DNA of 64,000 bases, taken from contig JAPOXA010000037.1 in NCBI GenBank assembly GCA_026707325.1, forward strand, positions 62,001-126,000. Direction: 5' to 3'. The notes below the pieces were generated by a model. That model saw only the letters and a program-made list of their open reading frames with translations. It was not told where the DNA came from and searched no databases. Positions 14,574 to 22,440 of this stretch are shown piece by piece. The stretch's first letter is position 1. Each line of letters opens with the position of its first letter. This DNA comes from Acidobacteriota bacterium. Its GTDB lineage: Bacteria; Acidobacteriota; Thermoanaerobaculia; Multivoradales; Multivoraceae. The translations under genes were made by a program, and so were the position numbers.

Positions 14574-16754
14574 ATGCCCGCCGACCCGCCGCCCACCACC
14601 ACCCCCTACGGCGCCTGGCCATCGCCGATTTCTGCCCGGTCCGTCGCGGAAGGCGCCCGTCGCATCGACGACCTGGCCGCCGCCGGCGACTTCGTCTGCT
14701 GGCTGGAGCGCCGGCCCGAGGAGGGCGGCCGCAACGTGCTCGTCTGCCGCAACCCGGACGGCGGCACCCGCACCCTCACCCCCGACGGCTTCGACGTCCG
14801 CAGCCGCGTCCACGAGTACGGCGGCGGCGCCTTCCTGCTGATTGCCGGCGCGCCCGAACTGCCCCCCCACGCCTTCGTCAACTTCTCCGACCAGCGCGTG
14901 TACCTCGCCACCGCCGCCGGCACCGTCCCCCTCACGCCCGCCGACGGCGCCCGCTACGCCGACCTCGTCTTGGACCCCCACCGCCACCGACTCCTCGCGG
15001 TCCAGGAACGCCCCGCGTCCTCCGGCGGCGACGAGACCGCGGCCCTGGTGGCGATTCCGCTACCCGCGGACCTGTTCGGCGCGTCCGCACCCGCGGCCAC
15101 CGAGCCGCCGCAGCCAACCGAACTCGTGTCCGGCGCCGACTTCTTCAGCTCGCCGCGCCTGTCCCCCGACGGCAGCCGCCTCGCCTGGCTGAGCTGGAAC
15201 CACCCCGACATGCCCTGGGACGCGACCGCGCTACGGCTCGCCGACCTGGACGAGAACGGCCTGCCGCAAGCCACGCGCCTCGTCGCCGGCGGCGACCCGG
15301 AGCGCCCCGAAGCCGTCCAGCAACCGAGCTTCGACGCGCAAGGACGCCTCGTCTTCATCTCCGACCGCAGCGGCTGGTGGAACCCCTACCGCTGGGTGCG
15401 CGGGTCTTCTGACCCGCTGCCGCCGAAGGCGGCTTCGAAATCGTCGCCGGCGAAGCCGGCGGCCACTTTGCTTCGGGCTCCGTCGCTCCGCGGCTCCGCC
15501 CGAGGCGGGTCGGAAGACCCGCGCACCCAGAGCCTCTGCCCTCGCGATGCGGAGTTCGGCGTTCCGCCGTGGCTCTTCGGCATGTCCACCTGCGCGCAGG
15601 TGCCGGGAGGCATCGTCGCGGCCTGCTGCGAGCAGGGGGTGTGGGGGCTCGTCCTTCTTCCCGATGAACCTGCCGCGGAGCCGATCCCGATACCGACGCC
15701 TTACACCTCGATCACCTGGCTGCGCTCTGCCGCGGCCCCGGATGCGGGTCAGAAGACCCGCGCACCCAGAGCACGGCCGTGGGCTTCGGCGGAGCCCTCC
15801 ACCGTCGTCTTCCTCGGTGCCGCGCCGGACCGGCCAGCCGAAGTCGTCCGCCTCCGTCTCTCCCGCTCCGACGCCACCGAACCCGTCCCCGAACCCCAAC
15901 TCGACGTCCTCACCACCACCGGCCCAACGCCGGACCCCCGCTACCTCTCCACCGGCCGGCCCATCGACTTCCCGTCCGCCGAAGGCCGCCGCGCCTTCGC
16001 CTTCTTCTACCCGCCGAAGAACGACGACGCGCAGGCGCCGGAGAACGCCCGGCCACCGCTCATCGTCAAGAGCCACGGCGGCCCCACCTCGGCCGCCGAG
16101 CACGTCTACGACCCGGGCGTCCAGTTCTGGACCTCGCGCGGCTTCGCCGTCGTCGACGTGAACTACGGCGGCAGCACCGGCTACGGCCGCGCCTATCGCG
16201 AGTCGCTGCGTGACCGCTGGGGCATCGTCGACGTCGAGGACTGCGCCGCCGCCGCCGAGGCGCTCGCCGCCCGCGGCGAGGCCGACCCGGGCAAGCTGCT
16301 CATCCGCGGCGGCAGCGCCGGCGGCTACACGACCCTGGCCGCGCTCGCCTTCAGGGACACCTTCGCCGCCGGCGCCAGCCACTACGGCGTCGCCGACCTG
16401 GCCGCCCTCGCCCGCGACACCCACAAGTTCGAGTCGCGCTACCTCGACCGTCTGGTCGGCCCCTACCCGGAACGCGCCGACCTCTACCGCGAGCGCTCGC
16501 CGCTCGAAGCCCGCGACCGCTTCTCCTGCCCGGTCATCTTCTTCCAGGGTGACGAAGACCGCATCGTGCCGCCCAGCCAGGCCGAAGCGATGGTCGAGGC
16601 GCTACGCGCCAAGGGCGTCCGCGTCGACTACCACCTGTTCGAAGGCGAGCAGCACGGCTTCCGCCGCGCCGAGAACATCGTCCGCGCCCTGGAAGCGGAA
16701 CTCCACTTCTACCGCGAAGTCCTCGGCGTTGCTCTGGGTGCGCGGGTCTTCTGA
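14574..16754 (+). CDS. S9 family prolyl oligopeptidase with two in-frame repeat insertions and a repeat-encoded C-terminus
   Basis: A 726-residue serine peptidase, start at ATG 14574. The propeller part has LSPDGSRLAWLSWNHPDMPWD and FISDRSGWWNPYRW; the alpha/beta-hydrolase part has SHGGPTSA, the nucleophile GGSAGGY (Ser about residue 581), GDEDRIVPP (Asp) and EQHGFR (His). Residues ~273-320 (GSSDPLPPKAASK ... GSEDPRTQS) are encoded by a long repeat copy at 15391-15532, interrupting a stretch that continues LCPRDAEFG in relatives. Residues ~390-400 (AGQKTRAPRA) come from a half copy at 15744-15772. The last residues (ALGARVF, TGA) come from a third copy. The catalytic triad is intact, so it may be active with surface loops added, or it may be decaying. 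Confidence 0.88.
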   Translation: MPADPPPTTTPYGAWPSPISARSVAEGARRIDDLAAAGDFVCWLERRPEEGGRNVLVCRNPDGGTRTLTPDGFDVRSRVHEYGGGAFLLIAGAPELPPHAFVNFSDQRVYLATAAGTVPLTPADGARYADLVLDPHRHRLLAVQERPASSGGDETAALVAIPLPADLFGASAPAATEPPQPTELVSGADFFSSPRLSPDGSRLAWLSWNHPDMPWDATALRLADLDENGLPQATRLVAGGDPERPEAVQQPSFDAQGRLVFISDRSGWWNPYRWVRGSSDPLPPKAASKSSPAKPAATLLRAPSLRGSARGGSEDPRTQSLCPRDAEFGVPPWLFGMSTCAQVPGGIVAACCEQGVWGLVLLPDEPAAEPIPIPTPYTSITWLRSAAAPDAGQKTRAPRARPWASAEPSTVVFLGAAPDRPAEVVRLRLSRSDATEPVPEPQLDVLTTTGPTPDPRYLSTGRPIDFPSAEGRRAFAFFYPPKNDDAQAPENARPPLIVKSHGGPTSAAEHVYDPGVQFWTSRGFAVVDVNYGGSTGYGRAYRESLRDRWGIVDVEDCAAAAEALAARGEADPGKLLIRGGSAGGYTTLAALAFRDTFAAGASHYGVADLAALARDTHKFESRYLDRLVGPYPERADLYRERSPLEARDRFSCPVIFFQGDEDRIVPPSQAEAMVEALRAKGVRVDYHLFEGEQHGFRRAENIVRALEAELHFYREVLGVALGARVF
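15391..15532 (+). repeat. Long repeat copy inserted in frame in the S9 peptidase propeller
   Basis: A 142-bp element with inverted ends GCTGGGTGCGCGGGTCTTCT and GACCCGCGCACCCAGAG. It is read as VRGSSDPLPPKAASK ... GGSEDPRTQS, with no stop in the peptidase frame. Confidence 0.93.
15744..15772 (-). repeat. Half copy inside the S9 peptidase gene
   Basis: GCGGGTCAGAAGACCCGCGC followed by ACCCAGAGC, the outer hairpin of the family alone, read in frame as AGQKTRAPRA. Confidence 0.88.
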
Positions 16755-16920
16755 CCCGCTTGCCGCCGAAGGCGGCCGACAACCACACCGCCGGCAAAGC
16801 CGGCGACCAATACTGTCGCGAAGTCCTCGGCGTTGCTCTGGGTGCGCGGGTCTTCTGACCCGCTGCCGCCGAAGGCGGCGTTGAAATCACCGCCGGCAAA
16901 GCCGGCGACCAATACTGTCG
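16713..16920 (+). repeat. 104-bp tandem duplication with two short repeat copies at the S9 peptidase 3' end
   Basis: Unit 1 is 16713-16816, unit 2 is 16817-16920. Each starts CGCGAAGTCCTCGGCGTTGC (the last codons of the peptidase) and contains a short repeat copy (16731-16804, 16835-16906), then CGACCAATACTGT. The spacers between hairpins differ, so the units are not identical. The peptidase stop codon (TGA 16752-16754) lies inside the first copy. Confidence 0.92.
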
Positions 16921-17014
16921 GCCGTGGGGGCCTTCGCTAGACTCGCTGCGGCTCAGTTCCAGTCACACGAGACGGCAGCGTTCTCGACCGACGCCGACGG
17001 ACACCGAGACGCAG

Positions 17015-17110
17015 ATGGCTACCGAAACCCCCTCATCCCTGCAACTTCCGAGCCTGAAGATCACCGGGTTCCGCGGTTTCGACCACCTGACGATTCCTCG
17101 TCTGGACGGT
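17015..17110 (+). pseudogene. N-terminal fragment of an AAA/SMC-like ATPase, cut by a repeat copy
   Basis: From ATG 17015 the frame reads MATETPSSLQLPSLKITGFR then GFDHLTIPRLDG, the typical first strands of AAA_15/AAA_21-type ATPases (usual form xLxxxxIxNFRxFxxLxIxxLGxVNLIVGxNxxGKT). The Walker A that should follow is absent: sequence passes straight into a reverse repeat copy at 17111. Only about 32 residues survive. No continuation is visible in the next several hundred bases. Confidence 0.6.
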
Positions 17111-17185
17111 CGCCGGCTTCGCCGGCGGCGTGGTTGTCGGCCGCCTTCGGCGGCAAGCGGGTCAGAAGACCCGCGCACCCAGAGC
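17111..17185 (-). repeat. Short repeat copy, reverse orientation, truncating an ATPase gene
   Basis: Reads GCCGGCTTCGCCGGC, GCCGCC-TTC-GGCGGC and GCGGGTCAGAAGACCCGCGC ending CACCCAGAGC. It begins exactly where recognisable ATPase coding ends. Confidence 0.9.
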
Positions 17186-17216
17186 AACGTCCTTGCCGAG
17201 GCCGTAGCCGTCTCGG

Positions 17217-17552
17217 TCACCCCAGCCGAAACAGGTTCTGCATCCGCATCGCCAGCCCCATATCCCCGTCGATCCTGAGCTTCCCGCTCATGAAGGCAAC
17301 GGTCCCGTCCAGATCCCCTGACGTAAGCCCGACATAGTCGGCGGCCTCCATCGACAGGGTCATCGTCGGCGCCTCATGGGCGCCTTCGCTGACCGTGCAG
17401 GTGCCGTCCTTGATCGCGCAGTGCCAGACGCCGCCGCCCTCGCCCGAAAGGTTGAACTGTATAACCGCGTCGAGGCCGGCCGCGGCCTGCGGGTCCAGGC
17501 GACCGGGCATCCGGGTGAAGATGTCGTTGATGGCGGCGGCGGTATCGGTCAT
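17217..17552 (-). CDS. SCP2 sterol-carrier domain protein
   Basis: A 111-residue single-domain protein. The pattern is that of SCP2: INDIFTRMPGRLDPQAAAGL, then VIQFNLSGEGGGVWHCAIKDG, PTMTLSMEAADYVGLTSG, and a C-terminal GTVAFMSGKLRIDGDMGLAMRM. SCP2 folds bind hydrophobic ligands such as acyl chains in a tunnel; a free-standing bacterial copy is usually taken as a cytoplasmic lipid or acyl-CoA carrier. Start at ATG 17552, with an AGGAGACAG ribosome site just upstream. Flanked by ATPase gene fragments on both sides, so it is probably transcribed alone. Confidence 0.88.
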   Translation of the reverse strand: MTDTAAAINDIFTRMPGRLDPQAAAGLDAVIQFNLSGEGGGVWHCAIKDGTCTVSEGAHEAPTMTLSMEAADYVGLTSGDLDGTVAFMSGKLRIDGDMGLAMRMQNLFRLG

Positions 17553-17759
17553 GGGCTGTCTCCTCGGGCCTTCGGGTTGAGGCGCCGAGCCTATCCGGCC
17601 GGGCCACCGCGGTTCCCGGAACATTGGGGGCGACGATCCTCGAAGGGCCGGATAGGATCCGGACCGCCCCGCCAACGAGGAGCCTCGGCATGAAAGACCA
17701 GGCCAGGTGGACGATCCCTCCCCGGGCGTGCATCGGCGCGCCGAAGTCACCGGCCACGG

Positions 17760-17904
17760 CGCCCTCGTGGAGAAACCGCAGCGCATCCAGGACGTTGCTC
17801 TTGCCCGCAGCGTTGGCGCCGATCAGTAGGTTCAGAGGCCCCACGTCGATCGTCTCGTTGCGCACGCTCCGATAGCGGCGCGCCGTGAGTCGTGTGAGCT
17901 TCAT
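17760..17904 (-). pseudogene. N-terminal fragment of a RecF/AAA_21-type ATPase
   Basis: From ATG 17904 on the minus strand the frame reads LTARRYRSVRNETIDVGPLN then LLIGANAAGKSN (Walker A) and VLDALRFLHEGA, the start of AAA ATPases of the RecF/OLD type. Family resemblance ends around 17715-17760 (GGIVHLAW), after which the frame runs on without Walker B or signature motifs into the SCP2 leader. It is a second truncated ATPase within 900 bp. Confidence 0.65.
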
Positions 17905-18013
17905 CGGACTGCCGAGCCTATCCGGCTGGCCGGCGCCCGCCCCGCAACGTCAAGCGAACTTGCCGTTTCCTCCGCCGCTTCCTCGCGCTAGCCTCCGTGC
18001 GCCCCCGCTCCTC

Positions 18014-19201
18014 ATGGCTCTGCGCATCCCGAGCAATATCGCTCTCTGCTTCGACGGCACCTGGAACAGCGACGATGCCTCGTCGCCGACGAACGTCGTC
18101 AAGACGTACCAGGCGATCCGCCCGGTGACGTCGGAGGGCGTGCGGCAGCTCAGCTACTACGACCGCGGCGTCGGCACCGGCCGCTTCGATCGCTTCCGGG
18201 GCGGCGTGCTCGGCCTCGGGTTGGCCCGGAACGTCGAGCTCGCCTACCAGTGGCTGACCGCCCACTACCTCCCGCGCGACCGGCTGTTCCTGTTCGGCTA
18301 CAGCCGCGGCGCCTACACCGCGCGCAGCCTGGCGGGGCTGGTCGGCCTCTGCGGCATCCCGGACGCGGGGCTCTGCGGCCTCGCCGGCTGCCGGCCGGCG
18401 GACGCGGCGAAGCAGGCGATGGCGATCTACCGCATGCGTACCGGGGAAGCCCGCGAAGAACGCGCGGCCCGCCACCGGGACACGTTCTGCCGTGCGCCGA
18501 CCGCCCCGGACATTCGCGGCGTCGACGTCCTCCGGCCATCGAGCGTCGTTCACTTCGTCGGCGTCTGGGACACCGTCGGCGCGCTCGGCGTGCCGATCAC
18601 CTGGCTGAACTGGGTCGGCGCCCGCCGCCACCGCTTCCACGACGTGCGGCTCGACCGCCACATCCGCCACGCCTGTCACGCGGTGTCGGTGGACGAGGGC
18701 CGACGCCCCTTCGCACCCACCCTGTGGGTGAGTCCGCCGGCCCGGGACCAGCAGGTGGAGCAGCTCTGGTTCCCGGGGGTGCACGGCGACGTCGGCGGCG
18801 GCCGGCCGCACACGGGCCTCTCGGACGGCGCCCTGCTCTGGATGTGGGCGAAGGCCTACGGCGCCGGCCTCGCCTTCGAGCCCTGGGCGGTCTCCGGGGA
18901 GATCGCGCCGGACCCGTTCGGCCCGCAGGGGAAGATGTCCGCCGTCTACCGGATCTGGGGCCGCCACGACCGGCCGGTCGGCGAAGCGGACGAGAACGGC
19001 CGCCCCGCGGTGACCGGCGAGGCGGTCCACTTCTCGGCCATCCGCCGCCTGGAGAACCCGGAATCCGCCGCCTACCGCCACGGCGTCGCCCGCCGCACCC
19101 TCCTGCCGGCCCTGGAGGAGAAGCGCGTCCACGAGGCGCTCCCCGCTCCCGGCGAGATCAGCCCGACCACCCTGGACTGGGCCGATCCCTCTAACCCCTA
19201 A
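18014..19201 (+). CDS. DUF2235 alpha/beta hydrolase (Tle1-like phospholipase fold)
   Basis: A 395-residue protein; start at ATG 18014. It begins NIALCFDGTWNSDD, the DUF2235 signature (FDGTxN), followed by VVKTYQAI, YYDRGVGTG and the nucleophile elbow LFGYSRGAYTAR (GxSxG). Further conserved blocks are VGVWDTVGALG, HACHAVSVDEGRRPFAPTLW and WFPGVHGDVGGG, the last with the likely catalytic Asp/His region. DUF2235 proteins include type VI secretion phospholipase effectors, but many stand alone and are cytoplasmic; here there are no secretion genes nearby and no signal peptide, so an intracellular esterase or lipase role is a guess. Downstream is the promoter-bearing gap. Confidence 0.87.
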   Translation: MALRIPSNIALCFDGTWNSDDASSPTNVVKTYQAIRPVTSEGVRQLSYYDRGVGTGRFDRFRGGVLGLGLARNVELAYQWLTAHYLPRDRLFLFGYSRGAYTARSLAGLVGLCGIPDAGLCGLAGCRPADAAKQAMAIYRMRTGEAREERAARHRDTFCRAPTAPDIRGVDVLRPSSVVHFVGVWDTVGALGVPITWLNWVGARRHRFHDVRLDRHIRHACHAVSVDEGRRPFAPTLWVSPPARDQQVEQLWFPGVHGDVGGGRPHTGLSDGALLWMWAKAYGAGLAFEPWAVSGEIAPDPFGPQGKMSAVYRIWGRHDRPVGEADENGRPAVTGEAVHFSAIRRLENPESAAYRHGVARRTLLPALEEKRVHEALPAPGEISPTTLDWADPSNP

Positions 19202-19235
19202 TGGACTCAACAACTTACTTCCACACACCAACCCC

Positions 19236-19264
19236 TTGACGAATCCCCTCAAACCCCCTATAGT
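19236..19264 (+). promoter_or_regulatory. Sigma70-type promoter TTGACG-N17-TATAGT
   Basis: The -35 box TTGACG (19236-19241, 5/6 match) and the -10 box TATAGT (19259-19264, 5/6 match) are exactly 17 bp apart, in one of the few AT-richer stretches of the window. Transcription would start near 19271, giving a leader of about 325 nt before the ATG at 19597. Confidence 0.7.
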
Positions 19265-19271
19265 GCCCAGC

Positions 19272-19596
19272 CGTAGAGGAACCTCACCACAGGAACGGAC
19301 CGTCAGGCCAGCAACACTGGATCTGCCCGGCCGTTTCCGCTAAGGTTCCAACACGTCTTTGGACAGACGGCCTTGAAGTCTTTTAGCGGGAGGTGATGCG
19401 CAGCATCAGCTGAGTGACGGTCGGTGGCTTGATTGAGCCGTAGAGCGACCGTCCAGAGAGAAACGTCAGCGGCCGTGGCAACGCGGGTAGTCCGCACCGC
19501 CACGGCCTGATCTTCGGATCAAACAACCTTGGTCCGGCTTGGACAGCCGGGCCGAAACGAACGGCGGCAAGAGCCGCCCAAGGAGAAAACAAACTG
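19272..19596 (+). ncRNA. Long structured 5' leader, candidate cis-regulatory or independent RNA
   Basis: This 395-bp gap (19202-19596) holds no convincing ORF but many self-complementary segments: 19278-19284 with 19343-19349 (7 bp), 19354-19358 with 19365-19369, 19394-19399 with 19403-19408, 19416-19423 with 19446-19453 (8 bp, enclosing the GGCT/AGCC hairpin 19426-19439), 19471-19479 with 19499-19507 (9 bp, enclosing GCGG/CCGC), 19508-19521 (TGATC-TTCG-GATCA), 19531-19539 with 19545-19553 (9 bp, one G-U) and 19563-19568 with 19573-19578. The last stem abuts AAGGAG at 19580-19585. I do not recognise any known riboswitch, tmRNA, RNase P or SRP RNA consensus. A structured regulatory leader is the simplest reading; an independent RNA is possible. 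Confidence 0.6.
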
Positions 19597-20913
19597 ATGA
19601 AGCTGATGAAGCACATCACGATCGCGCTGGTTCTCTGCGCGATTCCAGCGGTGACGGTCGGTCAGACCACCGTCGACTGCAAGGGCTGCACCCACGCGGC
19701 GTCGGTCTACATGGGCGAGGGCGGGTTCGTCGCCACCGCCGACGACGATGTCGAGGAAGTGGTTTGGGTCGCCTCGTGCGGCGGCGTCACCCGGGACGGC
19801 ACTCTTGAGCCCGACGATGACGGCATGGTTGCGGCGCTCTTCACGGGCGACCTCGCCTGCATGGCCAAGGGTGGCGGCACCTTCGAGGTCGGCCCCGTCA
19901 TGGACGGCGGTTGGTTCTGGGTCACGGACGAGTCGAGTTCGGCCGTTGGCAATCTGGTTGCCCTCGACCTCTTCGACGACAAGGGCGCGCCGAAGGGCGA
20001 AGCGGCCAAGATCACGAGCGCCGGCGCCGGCGTGACGATGATGGCCGGCCGGGGCGCGGTCTTCCTCAAGGAGGCGGCGACCGGTCGCGTCGGCATCCTG
20101 CCGACCCTCCTGCCGGAGCCTCCGATGGACCCCGCCGCGGTCTGCGGGCCGCGCACAAACGACGATTGGCCCTATGGGTACGACTCGCAGGCGTCGAGCA
20201 GTTGCATGCTCGGCGGCGGCCGGACGAAGATCCGGCTGACTGGCCCGGGCTCCTTCGGAAGCTCGGCGACGATCACCAACGGCATGGTGTATCGGCCCAA
20301 CGCCGGGACCGTCACGGTCACCGCGGATCTCTGGGTCGACGAGAGCGGCAGCTACTCGACGGACGAGGCTCTCACCGTGTTCGCCGGTGCTGACGATCCT
20401 ACGCCCGAGCAGACGGCGAACTATCTCGCGGCCGTCCGAAAGGGCTGGGCCGGCAAGACGGCCTCGGCTCTCGGTCCGGGCAGCGGCACCAACTGGCTCA
20501 CCGCCACGTTCGGCGCTTCCATCGCCGCCGCCGTAGGCGCTCCCATCGTCGTCGCGGCGGGCGCCGACCCGGTCGCGGGCGTCACCCTTGCGAACAACGG
20601 GAGCACTCCGACCAATCCGGATGCGACGACTCCAAATCCGGTGGGCCAGGCGGTCTTCACCATTGGGCCGAACAGCTCCTACTGCTCCAAGACCAACAAC
20701 AACACCGCGGTGCTCAACGTCGCCGCCATAGACGGCGCGAACATGATTCATCCGGGGGTGGTTAGGGGACGTAGAGCTGGCTTGGGCAGCTCTAGGGCCG
20801 TGCAGGGTTTCGCCGCTATCGCGCAGCTCAGGATCGTCTGCCCGCCACGGTCGTCGTCGGCCAACATGGGCCAGGAGCTGGTTCCGGAGAACCCGTTCCC
20901 CGTCGACGAGTAG
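19597..20913 (+). CDS. Secreted protein of unrecognised family, paralogue 1 of 3
   Basis: A 438-residue protein; AAGGAG at 19580-19585 precedes ATG 19597. Signal peptide MKHITIALVLCAIPAVTVGQ, then a mature domain with paired cysteines (DCKGC), MGEGGFVAT, FVATADDD, ASCGGVT, LACMA, and GGWFWVTDESSSAVGNL. The middle has GRVGILPTLLPEPPM; the C-terminus ends ELVPENPFPVDE. I know no family with this pattern. The three consecutive genes share the layout: N-terminal Cys/Gly domain, GGW-W-D-SAV motif, GRVGI-P motif, and ELVPENPFP tail. From about residue 102 to the stop and beyond, the DNA is repeated in the next gene. Probably periplasmic or surface exposed. Its leader is long and structured. Confidence 0.8.
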   Translation: MKLMKHITIALVLCAIPAVTVGQTTVDCKGCTHAASVYMGEGGFVATADDDVEEVVWVASCGGVTRDGTLEPDDDGMVAALFTGDLACMAKGGGTFEVGPVMDGGWFWVTDESSSAVGNLVALDLFDDKGAPKGEAAKITSAGAGVTMMAGRGAVFLKEAATGRVGILPTLLPEPPMDPAAVCGPRTNDDWPYGYDSQASSSCMLGGGRTKIRLTGPGSFGSSATITNGMVYRPNAGTVTVTADLWVDESGSYSTDEALTVFAGADDPTPEQTANYLAAVRKGWAGKTASALGPGSGTNWLTATFGASIAAAVGAPIVVAAGADPVAGVTLANNGSTPTNPDATTPNPVGQAVFTIGPNSSYCSKTNNNTAVLNVAAIDGANMIHPGVVRGRRAGLGSSRAVQGFAAIAQLRIVCPPRSSSANMGQELVPENPFPVDE

Positions 20914-20929
20914 GGAACAAGCCGATCTC
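19902..20929 (+). repeat. 1,028-bp direct repeat, copy 1
   Basis: Matches 21429-22456 at an offset of 1,527 bp. Every line I compared is identical and the translations are identical through the stop codon; the match begins at GGACGGCGG and ends just after the stop at GCCGATCTC. Confidence 0.95.
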
Positions 20930-20931
20930 TT

Positions 20932-20959
20932 GACCCGAGGGGCTCGAGCCCCTCGGGTC
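20932..20959 (+). terminator. 28-bp perfect palindrome after paralogue 1
   Basis: The 14-bp arm GACCCGAGGGGCTC is followed directly by its reverse complement, 18 bp beyond the stop codon. As RNA it gives a very stable hairpin; there is no U-run next to it. It begins just after the end of the 1,028-bp repeat. Confidence 0.6.
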
Positions 20960-20974
20960 GGAGGACGACTTCAA

Positions 20975-21045
20975 ACGGCGCCTCCCGCGTCGACTGGGTT
21001 TCGGCGCGGGAGGTTGCCGTTTCTCCTTTCTGTTTCTTCTTCTGG
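20975..21045 (+). terminator. Intrinsic terminator between paralogues 1 and 2
   Basis: ACGGC (20975-20979) and CCTCCCGCG (20981-20989) pair with CGCGGGAGG (21005-21013) and GCCGT (21016-21020). A pyrimidine, T-rich run (TTTCTCCTTTCTGTTTCTTC) follows. This would separate the first gene's transcript from the second gene. Confidence 0.75.
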
Positions 21046-21126
21046 CTGCCGGCGTTGGCCCCGCCCGTTTGCTGGGCTCTCGTTTCGAATGCGCCGCCGG
21101 GGCAGCCGCCCGAGGGTAGCGAGCAA

Positions 21127-22440
21127 ATGAAGCTCACCGCGGCCGCCGTCGCGTTCGGTCTCTTCGCGACCCCGGCGACAGTCCTGGCCCAGAATGATCT
21201 CAGTTGTCGCGACTGCGACCACATCGCTCCCTGGTTCAGGGGCGAAGGCGGCTTCATCGGGACCGTTGCCGACGACGCGGAAGCCGTTACGTTCGTGGCC
21301 TCGTGCGGCAACGTGACCATCACCGGGAAGGTCGAACCCGGAGGCGGCGCGGTCGCCCAGTTGTTCACTTACCGAAACGGTCTGGCCTGCGACCGGGATG
21401 ACGGCGCCCTCGAGATCGCCGGCCTCGAGGACGGCGGTTGGTTCTGGGTCACGGACGAGTCGAGTTCGGCCGTTGGCAATCTGGTTGCCCTCGACCTCTT
21501 CGACGACAAGGGCGCGCCGAAGGGCGAAGCGGCCAAGATCACGAGCGCCGGCGCCGGCGTGACGATGATGGCCGGCCGGGGCGCGGTCTTCCTCAAGGAG
21601 GCGGCGACCGGTCGCGTCGGCATCCTGCCGACCCTCCTGCCGGAGCCTCCGATGGACCCCGCCGCGGTCTGCGGGCCGCGCACAAACGACGATTGGCCCT
21701 ATGGGTACGACTCGCAGGCGTCGAGCAGTTGCATGCTCGGCGGCGGCCGGACGAAGATCCGGCTGACTGGCCCGGGCTCCTTCGGAAGCTCGGCGACGAT
21801 CACCAACGGCATGGTGTATCGGCCCAACGCCGGGACCGTCACGGTCACCGCGGATCTCTGGGTCGACGAGAGCGGCAGCTACTCGACGGACGAGGCTCTC
21901 ACCGTGTTCGCCGGTGCTGACGATCCTACGCCCGAGCAGACGGCGAACTATCTCGCGGCCGTCCGAAAGGGCTGGGCCGGCAAGACGGCCTCGGCTCTCG
22001 GTCCGGGCAGCGGCACCAACTGGCTCACCGCCACGTTCGGCGCTTCCATCGCCGCCGCCGTAGGCGCTCCCATCGTCGTCGCGGCGGGCGCCGACCCGGT
22101 CGCGGGCGTCACCCTTGCGAACAACGGGAGCACTCCGACCAATCCGGATGCGACGACTCCAAATCCGGTGGGCCAGGCGGTCTTCACCATTGGGCCGAAC
22201 AGCTCCTACTGCTCCAAGACCAACAACAACACCGCGGTGCTCAACGTCGCCGCCATAGACGGCGCGAACATGATTCATCCGGGGGTGGTTAGGGGACGTA
22301 GAGCTGGCTTGGGCAGCTCTAGGGCCGTGCAGGGTTTCGCCGCTATCGCGCAGCTCAGGATCGTCTGCCCGCCACGGTCGTCGTCGGCCAACATGGGCCA
22401 GGAGCTGGTTCCGGAGAACCCGTTCCCCGTCGACGAGTAG
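21127..22440 (+). CDS. Secreted protein of unrecognised family, paralogue 2 of 3
   Basis: A 437-residue protein starting at ATG 21127, with signal peptide MKLTAAAVAFGLFATPATVLAQ. The first ~100 mature residues are a diverged version of paralogue 1 (SCRDCDHIAPWFRGEGGFIG, VADDAEAVTFVASCGNVT, GLACDRDDGALEIAGL). From GGWFWVTDESSSAV onward protein and DNA are identical to paralogue 1, including the ELVPENPFPVDE tail. This mosaic of a diverged 5' part and an identical 3' part suggests gene conversion or a recent partial duplication. Function unknown; likely exported, cysteine-bridged. The ribosome site is weak (GAGGGTAGCGAG). Confidence 0.8.
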   Translation: MKLTAAAVAFGLFATPATVLAQNDLSCRDCDHIAPWFRGEGGFIGTVADDAEAVTFVASCGNVTITGKVEPGGGAVAQLFTYRNGLACDRDDGALEIAGLEDGGWFWVTDESSSAVGNLVALDLFDDKGAPKGEAAKITSAGAGVTMMAGRGAVFLKEAATGRVGILPTLLPEPPMDPAAVCGPRTNDDWPYGYDSQASSSCMLGGGRTKIRLTGPGSFGSSATITNGMVYRPNAGTVTVTADLWVDESGSYSTDEALTVFAGADDPTPEQTANYLAAVRKGWAGKTASALGPGSGTNWLTATFGASIAAAVGAPIVVAAGADPVAGVTLANNGSTPTNPDATTPNPVGQAVFTIGPNSSYCSKTNNNTAVLNVAAIDGANMIHPGVVRGRRAGLGSSRAVQGFAAIAQLRIVCPPRSSSANMGQELVPENPFPVDE

